From NCBI GenBank assembly GCA_933228895.1, contig OW121857.1, forward strand, positions 3,968,001-4,032,000: a stretch of 64,000 nt of DNA, written 5' to 3'. The notes under the pieces are model-generated. The model saw nothing but the letters and a program-made list of their open reading frames with translations, did no database searches and had not been told where the DNA came from. The translations under genes were made by a program, and so were the position numbers. Source of the DNA: Platycnemis pennipes. Taxonomy: Eukaryota; Arthropoda; Insecta; Odonata; Platycnemididae. Shown in pieces: positions 1-11,799 of this stretch (positions are counted from its first letter, which is position 1; every line of letters starts with the position of its first letter).

Positions 1-97
1 GGGACACGCATGAAAACCACTGAACAAAGCATCTATAAGGTTGGTACCAGGGGTATTGTTCACAGGCAACTTGAGTGATTTGCGGAGATTGTTCGGT

Positions 98-190
98 TCA
101 GTAGTCCGTCCGTCGAATGGGATGTTAACATGTGGCGCCTTTCGTTAAGAGCAGGCTAAGGTCGGCGATTGGTTTCTCTCTACACACCTC
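98..190 (+). mobile_element. SINE fragment (3' body, copy 1)
   Basis: The segment contains the block CCGTCCGTCGAATGGGATGT followed by GGCGCCTTTCGTT and a GGCTAA..TCGGCG stretch. The same blocks occur in the same order in the reverse complement of the interrupted SINE at 54879-56937, where they follow a tRNA-like head. The tRNA-like head is missing here, so this is a partial copy. No terminal tail or target duplication can be seen. Identification rests on similarity within this window; assignment to a named SINE family is not possible by eye. Confidence 0.55.
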
Positions 191-200
191 TTTACTCTTC

Positions 201-2373
201 TATTTCATCCATGTAACTTTCACCTATAACTGCGAGTACAGACTTGATAACACAGGTGATTATAGAAATGAAAATTTAGGCTTAGAGATGGCATATTGAT
301 TGCAATATTGAACCAGTAAATCCAATAACATGACAAAACTACCACGTAGTTACCACTATGAGGTTTATAACAAAGTTGTTATACATCTCATAGTGTAGAT
401 ATAACTGTTTAATATTAATCATCTTCCGGAGCTCTACGAGAAACTTCTAAAAGGGTTCAGAGGCTGAAAAAGCTTAGGAACCACTGTTATGATTAAATAA
501 TTTAGATACGTTCAAAACCAATTTGTCCGCCTATTACACGGGTTTTACTACTGGCATTTCCAGGCCCTATGTTAATGAGGAGACCATAAATAGCCTCATC
601 TGTAATAAAAAACTCAGGAACTGAATGAAATCCTCTACTGATGGTGAAAAAATTGTTTTAGCCTCACTCAATTTTAATACTTTATTCCCTCAGACTATTC
701 CGCTTCCGTTTGAGTCCACCAAGAAGGAAAAATACATTTGTATGCGAGTAAAAGCTTTTAAGCCATCCACACTATTATTCAAATCATAAAAATTAAAGAG
801 ATGAAAATCCCAATATAAGGGTCATCACCCAACCTATTTTGTAAAAACGCCGGAGATGGCTTCATTACCAGCATAATTCCCGTGGACAGGACTTCGCTGA
901 GAAGCATACATCGATGGGAGGACGAATCCATTGGTTACGGTGCGACTTGTGATACAAATCAACGATAAAAAGGGAATTAAACGTTTTAAATTAAACGTAA
1001 ATTAATATGAACGGATACAATGTGTCATGAAAATGATAATAACAGTCTTGTTTGCATTTAAAGAGCGAATTCTGGACTACGATGCTCTTACTGTTCACTC
1101 AGCACAACATGACTCATTTTTTAGTAGTAAATATCACAAGTCCCTTTAAAAAGATACATGAGCGATAAAAAGCGTAGTATCCTTTTTTAATTCAATGAAC
1201 AGTAAATAATGCTTCCTTCTCACTACGGGAAGATATGCTGCGTAAAACAAAAAAGTGCTGGTAAAAGACGTACCGTTTACTGGAGTCTCTAAAGTGGATC
1301 GCACGAAGGCGCACTCCAGTATCTAGGTAAGGCTACAAAGCTTTTGGCTAGCAGAACAAAAGCGTGTTGTTGCTGTCAAGTGACGAAGCAATTTGACCAC
1401 GAATTAAGTATTGATGGATTCAGAGTGGATGGGAAAGTGGAAGTAAACGGGGTGAAGATGGAAGAATTCCAGCAAGTACACGTAACTGGACAAGAATTTG
1501 AAAGGACAAAAGCAACGAAGACATAATACCAAAGAGTTATTTAAATATTTTCATGAACTCTTTTCAAGAAGATCATGGTCATTTTTTCCTCATAAAACAG
1601 CCACATGGGTTAGGCTAGGAAAATGGTCGAATGCCAAACTATCTCGCCGCTGACACCTTCCGATCGCGACCATCCCTCGAAGTCTCTTATCTGTTGCAAT
1701 TCCAACCAATGAAGTGGCACGCTAGCGAATGACTCACGCTTGATAGCATAATCGCTGGGTCGGATCTTTACCGAAAGAGTCCCTCTCTAATGTTTTCACC
1801 AGCTTTCGAAATTGAAAAAAAAAGAAAAATGAAACCAGGAGGCAAGTCATTACCCTTTTTGGAGGCCCTTAAATTTCATTTTTTTTTTCAATAATCCCTC
1901 ACCCTGTAAGGAAGATGGAAATTTCCTCTCAGCGTCGCATTTTTTCCTTCTTTTATTTCGGCCGCTGAAATTAATACAGCCTTAAATGGAGAAAAGACGC
2001 TGAAACGCAATCAACCGCAGCTCCCATGCAATCTCCTTAAGAAGAAAAGAAAAAAGCGAGTAGAAATCCGGAGGAGCTGAGTGAGGGGAAGTAAATGGAA
2101 TGGCCACGACACGTCCCGTTAAGTGGTTTCCCCCTTGCGAAAAGAACATTTTGAATCGGCCGCGAAGGAGACTTTCATTTGCGCGCCACGGAGTTCATCT
2201 GTCAGAGGAAAGCATAATTCCCCATTACCATTAACGGACTGAGAGAAAGAGAGAGAACTCAACTGATTCGTAATTAGTTAGTTGCACCCACATCCCCATG
2301 GAGCAAACAACCCAAACAAATGAAAATAAAAGGAGCGAATGCGAATCTTGTTTGCATGTCCAGTGGCGTGGAG
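201..2373. other. No recognised feature
   Basis: AT-rich DNA with scattered stops in all frames. The 60-codon reading frame at 1344-1526 has no recognisable motif, and I see no reason to call it a gene. No repeat shared with the rest of the window was noticed. Confidence 0.5.
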
Positions 2374-2598
2374 ATGTCCTTCAGTGAAGAAATGTTTCTC
2401 GGGCTTGACACCGGTTAATAGGCTCCATTACTGCCAACGTTTCAAAGAGCGACTCGCTCTTCATCATCAGGGCTTCTGAGTGCCGTATTTTATTGAAACG
2501 TTGGCAGTAATGGAGCCTATTAACCGGTGTCAAGCCCGAGAAACATTTCTTCATACTATTCGCCGGGAAAACACTCGATCTTATATGTCCTTCAGTGA
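2374..2598. repeat. Perfect 61-bp inverted repeat bounded by 14-bp direct repeats
   Basis: Arms at 2385-2445 and 2493-2553 are exact reverse complements, with a 47-bp spacer. The structure lies between two copies of ATGTCCTTCAGTGA (2374-2387 and 2585-2598), which look like a target-site duplication although the left one overlaps the arm by 3 bp. Perfect identity of long arms means a recent inverted duplication or active homogenisation. No transposase is encoded. The minus-strand copy carries the ribozyme-like motif listed separately. Superfamily unknown. Confidence 0.85.
2407..2470 (-). ncRNA. Hammerhead-ribozyme-like motif (locus 1)
   Basis: On the minus strand the order is CTGATGA, one extra T, a strong hairpin (GAAGAGCG-loop-CGCTCTTT, with a terminal G-T pair), GAAAC, then a possible 7-bp second stem (ACGTTGG with CCGGTGT, three G-U pairs) ending in GTC. 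This is the order of a type I hammerhead: CUGANGA, stem II, GAAA, stem III, NUH. The canonical GUC cleavage triplet is present. Against it, there is one unpaired nucleotide before stem II and no obvious stem I. It may be a decayed or inactive ribozyme, or a different structured element of the same repeat family. Confidence 0.35.
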
Positions 2599-3540
2599 TG
2601 ATAAAATGCATTTAACGGCGCCCCTGAGCAGAGGAGGGCATTCAATTCCACATCAAGTTAATCATAACTATCCGATTCCCAAGGGTAAAGAGGAAGGGTC
2701 TTCATCGCTCTTTCGATTTCTCACTCAGGGTTCCTCGTCTCCAGGGTTTCCAACCCCTGGTGGACAGGGCACAGACCAAGGGCGGACTGAACTGGACTGA
2801 CTCACTTTTAATCAAGTGTCTGGCATCCCTATTTCAGAGCACAGACACAAGACTCAACTCGAAGAAAAAAATCTACTTGGACGACTGGATCAGGATTTTT
2901 CCTCGCAATGCTAGAGTACTCCTCTTTTCCACTCATGCTTTCTTGCATGCATGAGAAGTGTTACTTCGAATTAAATAGGCCAAAAGTGAAATAAGCCGCC
3001 AGCATTTAGAACGTGGGTAAAGGGGTTAACAATTGCAATGTTGATTCTTCAACCCCTGATATCAAGGAATTCCACTAAGTGAGGTCTTAAATCATCACCT
3101 ACTGAATTGGAAAAAATTAAGGGGAGATAAGCTAGATTAGTGAACAGTTTTTATGATAAGAAGGTCGTTTTAACGTAAAGGAGCAACCTTCATACTACTG
3201 CAAAGGAAATGGGTCCAAGGCTTTCTCAACCTTTAAAACGTTTTGTAAAAAACTTCCTTTCTCAAAACTATTACCACATTTTTCTCTCTTGATGATACAA
3301 TAATCAAAATAGGCTTAAATTTGTATGCACATGTGCCAAATACGTGTGCCAACGCAATTGTGCAACTTGCACATGCAATTTTTTAAAAAAACTGCATTCA
3401 GTAGCCGTAAGGTCTTCGCTGAATATATCAAATGTCTGCTTAGGTTTGAAAAATCCTTCCAAAGAGGTGTAAAAGGTGTACACACAGATAAATATGTTAC
3501 AGTTTCCTACGTCATCAGCAATCGTAGCTCAACAAAGACC

Positions 3541-3756
3541 TCATTTTTCCTCCGCACCCCTCCCCTCCTCATTGTTGCATTTCTTTCGTCCAGCCACTTC
3601 CCATTCCACTGCTTCCTCATTCACATTCTCAAAAGCCGCCAGTGCGTTTTCATCGTCTTGGCCCAGGATCCACGCCTTGGAGCCAAAATACATCACCCTC
3701 CTTATCAAGCTATTTACTAATCTTTTCTCTGGCCAAAGGTCCTCTCCAGTCCGCAC
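3541..3756 (-). pseudogene. Possible degenerate LINE (RTE-like) ORF fragment
   Basis: The minus-strand reading frame contains VMYFGSKAWILGQDDENALAAFE, which resembles the LFLYGSEAWTM..EAFE block of the RTE-like copy at 27073-27935. Only this short block matches, with no adjoining motifs, so the call is tentative. It would be an old, highly diverged fragment of a different RTE subfamily. Confidence 0.25.
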
Positions 3757-3759
3757 ACA

Positions 3760-5885
3760 TCATTTCTGCTATAACGATTTTTCATCACAAAGCTTCAGCA
3801 CCATTCCCAGACGACGCGCAGCTCAATTAAGGGAATTGATCACCACATATTTAATGCTCAAATACTTTTAAGTTTCATTTAGATTCCATTTTCTTACAAA
3901 ATATATGTATTTTAGTTTTGTGACGATTAATTATATATCAACACTAATACATTATCAATCTTTAGTAGACCAACTAATAAGCACTGGTCATCCACAAATT
4001 AATCAATTTCACCACTACTCCTGCTTTTACATTCAAATCAACCTCTTCCTCGCTCACCCACTTCTCCGCGTATATCTTGAAGAATTATGCGTGATTTACA
4101 AATGTATACAACACACATTATCACTCTTGAATGAGTGAAAATTGGAGTACTAACACTATAGAGTTGGAAGAGATTATAATTTAAATGATATAGCTTCAGC
4201 GGATCGAATACGCCATCCTAGCCATCAACCAAAATGAGAAATGGCAATTTTTATATCAACATTCCCTCCTTCTTATTTCCTAGCTACCTTAAAATCCTTA
4301 TATATGCGCTGAATCAGACACAAGCAAATCCTATTGCTCACTTTAATTTTCCACTAAAAGGAAATGTTACAGTAAAACGTAATGATTTCCAATACAATAC
4401 CGTAGGCATTATAGATGATAGGTGGTCGTTAGGGGTAAGTTCTTTTTCCATTAGAACGGCTCGTTGTATTTCCGCGTGTATTCGGAAGGATTCTTTGTCC
4501 ATTATTTCATCCACCACCTTTCCGACATCATTTTCCCCAAACGACTAATGCTCAGTTCTCCAGTTATACGACTTAGCTCCTCCCCTACCTCACACCCGCT
4601 CCAGAAAAAGAAATAAATCTGGTGCCGTGTTAAATTCTGAGGGTCGGCCATTTTCCCGTTACAACCCCCGAGGAGAAAGAGTGCCCTCCGTGAGGTCATG
4701 GCGGAGAGAAGAGACACCCCCTCTCCCTTGCCCGAGGAACTCCTTCGAAAGGGAAGAAGAAATCCCCAGTTATGGCGAGGACCATTCCAAGTCTTTTATC
4801 TCGGCCCTTTGCCTCTTCTTTAAGACTTCCATCCCCTGGGCTACCAACCAACCCCTGTCCCTTCACTTTCACCCCTCGCTTGACCTTCGCTTGGCCGTGA
4901 CCTTTCATTGCTCCCTCGCTCCACCTGTCCCCCCCTCCCCCCCACCCCACCCCATTAATCCACATCTGTGTCTCGTAGAAGAAGCCAGAATATCCGTCGG
5001 AACCGCTGACGCGAATCTCGCTTTTATTCACTTGCATCGAATCCCGCGAAGACAACGTCATACCAACCCGACGAACATGCGTGATGCATTTTCATCCTTT
5101 CCATAGCATTCAGCATAAATTATAGTTCCGGAAAGAGCGAAACTGCGGTGCATCGATAGAAATAAGGGATTTCAGGCAACATTGCGATGCAAATATGCGA
5201 TCAAAGGAAACCGAACACACAGTAGAGAGAACTCCAAGCGATATCATGCAACACGCAACATGAGTCCCATTTCCGATTCGAAACTCCGATACCAAATCTG
5301 AAATTTATTCATCATGATAATGTACAGAAAAAGCCTATATAAATACAAAATAGGATAAAATGCTTCAAAAATAGAAACAGTGACATTACAACATTAGTGA
5401 CATAAGCAACTCACTAGCGTCACGACGACAATATACCACAATTTAATATAGCCTTTTTAACGAAGATATATAAATTTAAAACATCGCAAAGGGATTATGA
5501 TCTCAAAATACAAGAGAGAAAAATCTAAAACAAGTTGATATAGTGACTCTTCGTCACTTCTTCATCATCATCAAAATTACTCTACAAAAAAGGGTAAGTT
5601 GCCACTAGCCCTTCCCAACCGACTTTAATCTCTCTTTGATTCCTCACACCTCATGCCTGCCATCAAATCACCCAGAATATCTTATTCTTGACCTCTCCCT
5701 TGTGCGATTACCTGACACACCCTCCTCCGCCATCATCACTGCATTTCTAATGCTACTCCGTCCACTTTTGCTGCCTTCTTTCAGCGTTTAAGGCTCTCAT
5801 AATAGATAGGAACAGATTCCTTTCCTAAGTAGCGAAAACAAAATTTGGGGTTGAGCTTAAAGCCATCGAGTGAATGCATTAGTGA
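3760..5885. other. No recognised feature
   Basis: Long open frames at 4627-5106 (+) and 4696-5061 (-) overlap in a CT/GA-skewed stretch (about 4700-4960). They have low-complexity proline/serine translations, as expected of chance openness in biased DNA. No repeat shared with the rest of the window was noticed. Confidence 0.45.
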
Positions 5886-6417
5886 ATGGGGTCGTTTACC
5901 ATATTTTTTTATAACCGAATACGACAGTTCATAAATTAAAAAGACCCGTATTTTTCCGTTTTTGATCCGTCAATTATTTCTCGAGTTATAAGTGGCGATA
6001 AATTGATGTTTCTAACCCTTTCGGAAAAGTGGGCGTGGTGCAACCTCTGACGTATATCGACTTCGTCCAATCACAACTGAGCCCGCGAAGCTACTTCGCC
6101 TTATCGCAATGGGGGGGACACAGCTGACTCTCCCAATGGGAGCGATTGCGATAGGATCTTTGCGAGCTGACCTTCCGAGAACCCCCCTCCACTCCCTTCC
6201 CTTCCCATAAGAGCAGTCAAGGACGGGAGGCAAATAACGTCAATGTTATCACAGCAGCTTTTTCGGTGGGCGTCACCTTTTTCTTATTTTAATTTTTTGT
6301 TTATGAGTGAATGGTTGTGGTTAGAAGACTAATTTTTTCACTACAATTCTTTTTTCTTTTTCATCTAACAATATCGTGCACAAAATTGCAATTTCGGTTC
6401 CGAGTTAACGCCCCCAT
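5886..6417 (+). mobile_element. ~530-bp TIR element, copy A
   Basis: This copy starts ATGGGGTCGTTTACC and ends AACGCCCCCAT. The two ends form short terminal inverted repeats of about 13-14 bp. Internal landmarks shared by all copies are TCGAGTTATAAG, AAGTGGGCGTGGTGCA, CGTCCAATCACA, GACGTCAATGTTATCACAGC (here with one change) and CAGCTTTTTCGGTGGGCGTC. There is no coding capacity, so it is probably a non-autonomous DNA transposon. ATTAGTGA on the left and ATTAATGA on the right could be an imperfect 8-bp target duplication. Other copies at 45460, 50308, 53964 and 61549 show no clear duplication. Confidence 0.8.
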
Positions 6418-6494
6418 TAATGAATCAATCGCGAATACGCGTCTCATGCCATTTATGAATGCATTAGATTTGAAAATTGCAAATGAATTAGTTT

Positions 6495-6745
6495 TGACCG
6501 CAGAACTAGACAAAGTGCAGCGTAGAGCAGCTAGGTTTGCTAAAAGGTGTTACGATAAGCTGAGCAGTGCATCAAAGTTAAAAGAGGAAACAGATCGGGA
6601 ATCAGTACCATATTGTTCGTAAAAATACCAATTAAATCTGCTGCAGAAAATTCAAACGGATAGGTTCACCGATGACTTCGAGAATATTAAATGTAACAGC
6701 ATGCTACTGCATTTTGATCACGAAGATAAAATTAGAGAGTAGGAC
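6495..6745 (+). pseudogene. L2/CR1-like LINE fragment (C-terminal part of ORF2)
   Basis: The translated block ELDKVQRRAARFAKRCYDKL matches the VQRRAARFVKRCYDRL block of the L2 copies at 15215 and 23292. A diverged, frameshifted continuation follows to about 6745 (the TDD...N..DHEDKIRE part). It is truncated at both ends and lacks the 3' tail. It is old relative to the 23 kb and 33 kb copies. Confidence 0.6.
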
Positions 6746-7068
6746 GGAGATGTTCAACAATTCATTTTTAACGCGCATGTAAGATTCAGTAATAAATTAC
6801 AGCGAAAGTGCGCGGGGGAATCAAAATAGGTATTGCAGATTTTGACAAAGATATTAGAAATGTAGTGATTGTTTTTTAATAATATGACCATGTTTACTAT
6901 GCACTACTAACTCTTCCATGATCTTGGAAATATACGTTCAAAATTCAATATATTCATAGAAACGACTAACTAATCACAGATTTTTATATTACTTTGCACA
7001 ATTTATAATTTAGTGTCATTTCAAGCTAACAAATTCACATGTTCTCTGCATATCAGGTTTTGCGTATC

Positions 7069-7213
7069 TTGACTAGGAGTGAAAACAGTTTCGCTAGCAT
7101 TCCTGCTAGCGTCTTAAGGTCGAAGACGTGGAAGATGTTCTTTTTTTTGCACACCTTTGATCTCAAGACGCTAGCAGGACGGCTAGTGTTTCACTGTTTT
7201 CACCCCTAGTCAA
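7069..7213. mobile_element. 145-bp foldback MITE
   Basis: Both ends read TTGACTAGGRGTGAAAACAG inward, and the inverted arms extend through CCTGCTAGCGTCTT, about 50 bp each with a few differences. There is no coding capacity. The outer TATC/TATG bases extend the symmetry slightly, so the exact border and target duplication are uncertain. No second copy was noticed in the window. Confidence 0.7.
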
Positions 7214-7489
7214 CATACACGGGCGCAGAACCCGATATACAGAGAAAATGTGAACTACGCCGCGAAAATCTTCGCACTAACAAATTCACGCACATAGTGT
7301 CCGCACGCTGAATATTTTCCTCGAGGTGATAGCAATGCTTCTCTCGGTTTCGTGTGAGTGGTGTATTGACGGGGTAATTGTTTCGCCCGTCTGCACGGCA
7401 AAAAGGGTTCCCTTTCATCGATTACGCATGGTCAAGGGTGAAGGGTTGTGCCCCTTGAAGTGGTTGGTCACCCCCTGACCAACACACAC

Positions 7490-7835
7490 AATGTTGAGAG
7501 AAAATGGATCGACCCAGTGACAAACGCAGAATTCGCAGGAGTGGGTGAAAACAGAAGTCTTCTGGAATATTTTAAAATGATACGGGATGACCCAATCGGC
7601 CATGTTATGAGACATGATGTTCTGATCAAGAAAATCGTCCCAGTGAACTTAGAAAAGGACCAGTGAACTTGAAGAAAGGCAGAGGAAATCCTCGGATGAG
7701 ATAGAGCAAGTAGTGAATGATGAGAAAGAGAATAATTAAATCACTATGAAGACGTTGGCCGATAGGAGAATCTAGTGGAGACCAGTGCCAAAGAAATCGA
7801 AGGATTGTTGACAACAGATGACGAAGAGCAAAAAC
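7490..7835 (+). pseudogene. RTE-like LINE remnant (3' region)
   Basis: The translation contains KWIDPVTNAEF, VGENRSLLEYFK and IGHVMRHDVLIKKIV. These align with KWIDRGTNEEV, VGEKKNLPKAIK and IGHILRHDGLMKTIV of the RTE copy at 27073-27935. A diverged LADRRI-type block (cgttggccgataggagaatc at 7753) and AGGATTGTTGAC at 7801-7812 follow, so the 3' end is included. Stops and frameshifts break it. The tail is GA-rich instead of clean (GAT)n. Confidence 0.6.
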
Positions 7836-9960
7836 GACTGTCTGTCAGTGCAATCTTTCTACATCTAAATACAATGTCTGTAAGTATGTGACAACTCAAC
7901 ACAGTGAAATAGGGGTGATCAATTTGAAAAGGCACGTGGAGAATCAAACCAAAAACACCTTCAACGAAGTATAAGCATAAGTTGCAACAAAGGATCAGAG
8001 GCTTGAAATCTTAAACGGCAAATAGTTGGTTGGTTGCATTTTAATTATTATGTTTTGAGTTTAACTCCCCCAGTCAAAATCTAACGGGAACCTTCCACTA
8101 TTCTATATATACATATACAAAATAATATGTCCTGAATGACTGATTCATTCATCAACGCACAACTAAATCTGCTGGTGATGAAAACGTGAAATTTTGATTA
8201 AATAAGCCCTATTATGTTGCAGGGGAGCACTAAGTGAGAATTTTTGCGTAAATCAACTGAATGGGATGTTTTTACCTCTTTAGTGTTAACTTTTACTCTC
8301 ATGGGTGAAACGTTGGATTCGGTGCAGATGTTTCTGTATTTCCTTTTTTAAATCAGTTGTTGTAGATAGAACTTTGGATTGATAATTTTTACTCTTATTT
8401 CTCTTTGCATGGCAGAGTTTAAAAACGACTAGCATCAAAGTGTTCATTTAAATTCTTCCAAAAGTTTTGACAGTCAACAGAAATTTAATACCGCCGGGTG
8501 ATAACTTACTGTACCATTGCTGGAATTAACTTCGCGTACATTTGCATTAGCTCTGCCAGTGGTGAATCGTATATGCCAATACACAATCGGAACTGTGTGC
8601 GCAGAAATGAATATTAAAATACATAAATAGTGAATTGGAGACCTCTGTGTTTGAACGTTATATGTTGTGGTTAATGTAACTGTTCCCAGTCCTATGAGTT
8701 GCTTGATATCTGGTTTATTGGTTTGATTTAATGTATTATGCCCAAAGATTGTCAACAGGAACCTTCTGCTAGTTGTAATATAAAAATGAATTAAACAATT
8801 AGGGGAATTTCCAAAGAGGCTAACCGCTTCCATCAAAGTTCAGGTTTGACCTCACAAAAAACTTCATTGCCTTCTATAGGATATTCATACACTACGACAC
8901 TGTTACATCGTCGCAAGCACCTGTGGTCCATGGTGGAGATACTCTGTTTTCAAGGAAAAAAGCTATCCGTAAAATAACTCGTTCTATTGCTTGTAATAAT
9001 AAACAATACCCATGAATCCCCGGCCTACATCTCGATCAGCGAAAAGAGCCGTGTTGCGAAAGAGGATATCACGCCCTCTGACGGAAAGATCAGAAAACGT
9101 TCCCATCTAATGTGGAATGAACGCCGTAAAGCGATGGGAAGCGAACATCTTTCCAGCTTTTATTTCATGGCGATGGAATCAAAGCAATCACTGCGGCAAC
9201 ATGGGGAGCAACCCGCTTTACGGGCGCACGTTGTCGGATAACGGCCCTGCCAACCCGGAGGGTGGTTCTCTTCCTTTAAGGACAGATGCATCCTCCTCAC
9301 ACTTTTATCCCCCGTCAATAAATTGATTCGATTTCTATTGCCGCTATACACCCCTAATGGGCTCACTTTCTCTCCCAAACCTTCATTTTACTTCATAAAC
9401 AGCAGAACTGCTCCGCTACTTTAAATCGCTCTCCTAAGCGGCCACTATTCCATTCCTGATCACATTCAAGTCGCTTCGTCCAGTCGAAAGAAAGAAGGAA
9501 GGCCATCTCATCAGTATCTCTTACAGATAAGAATCTCGATAAAGAGACGAATCTCCTCCTTATTTGAGAATTCGAGATTCTCTCGCCTCTGAGAACGATT
9601 TTCTCGTCGTGGACACGAAGCGCCGGATAAAAACTCTCTGGGTTCAGCGGGGGCAGTTTCTTGCAAATCATGGAGTAATTTCAATCGATGTGTCTTGCAA
9701 TCAAGCGTAACTTCATAGGTTTCCCATCCGAAAACCTTTCAGTTGAAGCGGAATACAAGAACCATTTCTTTCCCATTTTCTACAAACTGAGAAATAATGA
9801 CAAACGCTTGGAGATCTTTTTAGAGCAGTTATCCAGTTAGAGCAGTCACATTGTGCCGGTAGATAATCGTATGGTTTAATAATCCAGGCTATTTATATTC
9901 AAGTTGTAAAAGTGAATATATTTCATTCGACAAACCTAACCAACTAACTGCATATTCACT
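7836..9960. other. No recognised feature
   Basis: AT-rich DNA with short chance ORFs. The longest (8474-8836, minus, 120 codons) has no recognisable domain or usable context. Confidence 0.45.
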
Positions 9961-9968
9961 TCTTTGAC

Positions 9969-10028
9969 CTGAAGAAGCCGACTGCAACGCCGGCGAAACT
10001 GTCGTCCCAGGAATTATGGACCGACGCG
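9969..10028 (+). ncRNA. Hammerhead-ribozyme-like motif (locus 2, degenerate)
   Basis: The order is CTGAAGA, one extra A, hairpin GCCG-loop-CGGC, GAAAC, an extra T, then GTCG.TCC pairing with GGAC.CGAC (about 7 bp with one bulge). The triplet after the second stem is GCG rather than NUH, so a functional cleavage site is missing. A tail similar to the other loci (CCCGGAAGACC) follows. It belongs to the same repeat family as 2407-2470 and 28513-28565. Confidence 0.3.
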
Positions 10029-10039
10029 CAGGAAATCCC

Positions 10040-11799
10040 GGAAGACCAGCAATTTCAAGCAAGACAACCCGCGGAAGCCTACACAAGGACTAACCAACTA
10101 CCCTTCATACAGGTTAGCAAACAAATAGAGCCCATGGACATATCTACATTGGAGACAATCATCATATTATCATGAAAATATTAGAAATATTGCTGCAGAC
10201 GTTACCAGCAACCTCAAAGATTACAATCGGAGAGTTCCAATAAATAAAGCAGCGTTATCAACTTTTGCTAAGAAGACCACCGTCCACAAACGCTCGTTCA
10301 GACGTAAAGAGGGAAAATGGCGAGGACGACGTCGATTGAGTGAAACGCATCAAAAAGGCCTCTCGCTCTGAATTTGTTTTTAACACTACGATTAGATTAG
10401 TTCATATCACCAGCACAGACGCAATCAAATGACATAAGCGTATTATAATTTAATTCTAGGATAAATGCACCCCTCCCGGGGAAAATCACATCCAGCTCCA
10501 GCGGCCTGGAGTTGAGGAGAACACATTTCAGGCAGGAAATCGCTGACTAGAGCGTTCCTCAGGTCTTTCGGCACTCAGCTACTCTTCGGGGAGATGAATA
10601 ACTCGCTATTCCATGGACGTCCTCACTGCAAACCCATTCCCCTTCTCCACTGGGGGAAATACATAGCGACGAATAAGGGCCAGGACGTTAATTTAACGCC
10701 GGGAAATGCGACCGCCGAAAATCTCATTATACACAAGCAGAGGCAGAATGAATCAGACCAAAAGAGGCTCCAGGACTCGTGTGAAACGCTGAACAATTTG
10801 CAATTTTAATAATAAAGCTATTCACTATAGAGTAATCTACCTAAGAATGAATGCTAAGCAGTCATAATATTTAGTGGAAACAATCACCATAGAATGGTGC
10901 ATAATGAGGTATCAGGATTATGCGGAATTGAAGCATGACATAAATTAATTGCAAACACAACTATTCAAAAAAAAATTTGAATTGTCATTTAATCCGTCAC
11001 CAAAGCATGTAATCCATTTAAGTTAATAGTCAAGACTTTTCTCAAAATCACAAAATGTAACACAAGCAAATAATTAATTAAAATAATGACATTAAAAAAT
11101 TGAGCACATCTTAAGAGACTAGGATGGAGAAATGCAAGTAGCAAAAGGACTCTCGACCACAAATGGTATAAAAGCATATTGCTGGCTGAAAAGGCGCATG
11201 AGAAGGCGTTGGGAAGTATTATGAAGCAGGCAAAGAGAAAAGAGTAGATACGTACTCATACTGGGAGCTCAACTGCATTTAACTAAAAAATCTGGTTTTA
11301 TTCCACCTAGCAACTGTCGGAAAAAAAACATTTCACTGGTAAGCTAACACCGTGAGTAACCAAATGGAGTTATTTGTGGAATTATTATTACTCGACTTGA
11401 ATTTCGCGTTGAAAGCAATGAGAAGGAATGGCCGTGAATGGCGTCACTGGCCTTCAAAGCACAAGGGATCTCGCTTTAAATCAGCCACTCGCACGGCCGG
11501 GAAGGTCGCACTTTGCGCAGTTGGAATGGTTGGTGATTCCTGTTAAAAGCCGACTCCCGGGGAAAATGATTTAGGCGCGCCGCGACGAGCCGAGCGAGTT
11601 AATGAGGCCCTAGCCGCGAGAAGGGGTCATTTCAGCGCCCCATACATTCCGTGGCTGGAGACTATTATAGGGATGAACTCAGAGCGGTTGGAGTTCAACC
11701 ACACCATACATGCAATCTGAACGACACTCTCTCGATATTTTAAAAAATGTCTAGTAATTAAATTTTGGAAAAAATAATATCTCTCCTCCTAGCACTTAC
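10040..11799. other. No gene recognised; two small GC-rich patches
   Basis: Short GC-rich patches at about 10470-10540 and 11540-11660 share the exact 14-mer CTCCCGGGGAAAAT (10473-10486 and 11554-11567). No ORF with recognisable content was found. Confidence 0.4.

Noticed and set aside
2381..2800. Two frames on opposite strands sharing the peptide ETLAVMEPINRCQARETFLH
   Set aside because: The identity is produced by the perfect DNA inverted repeat, not by duplicated coding sequence.
4627..5106. 159-codon plus-strand frame with an overlapping 121-codon minus-strand frame
   Set aside because: Compositional skew (CT-rich) suppresses stops on both strands. The translation is low-complexity with no domain, and the two frames shadow each other.
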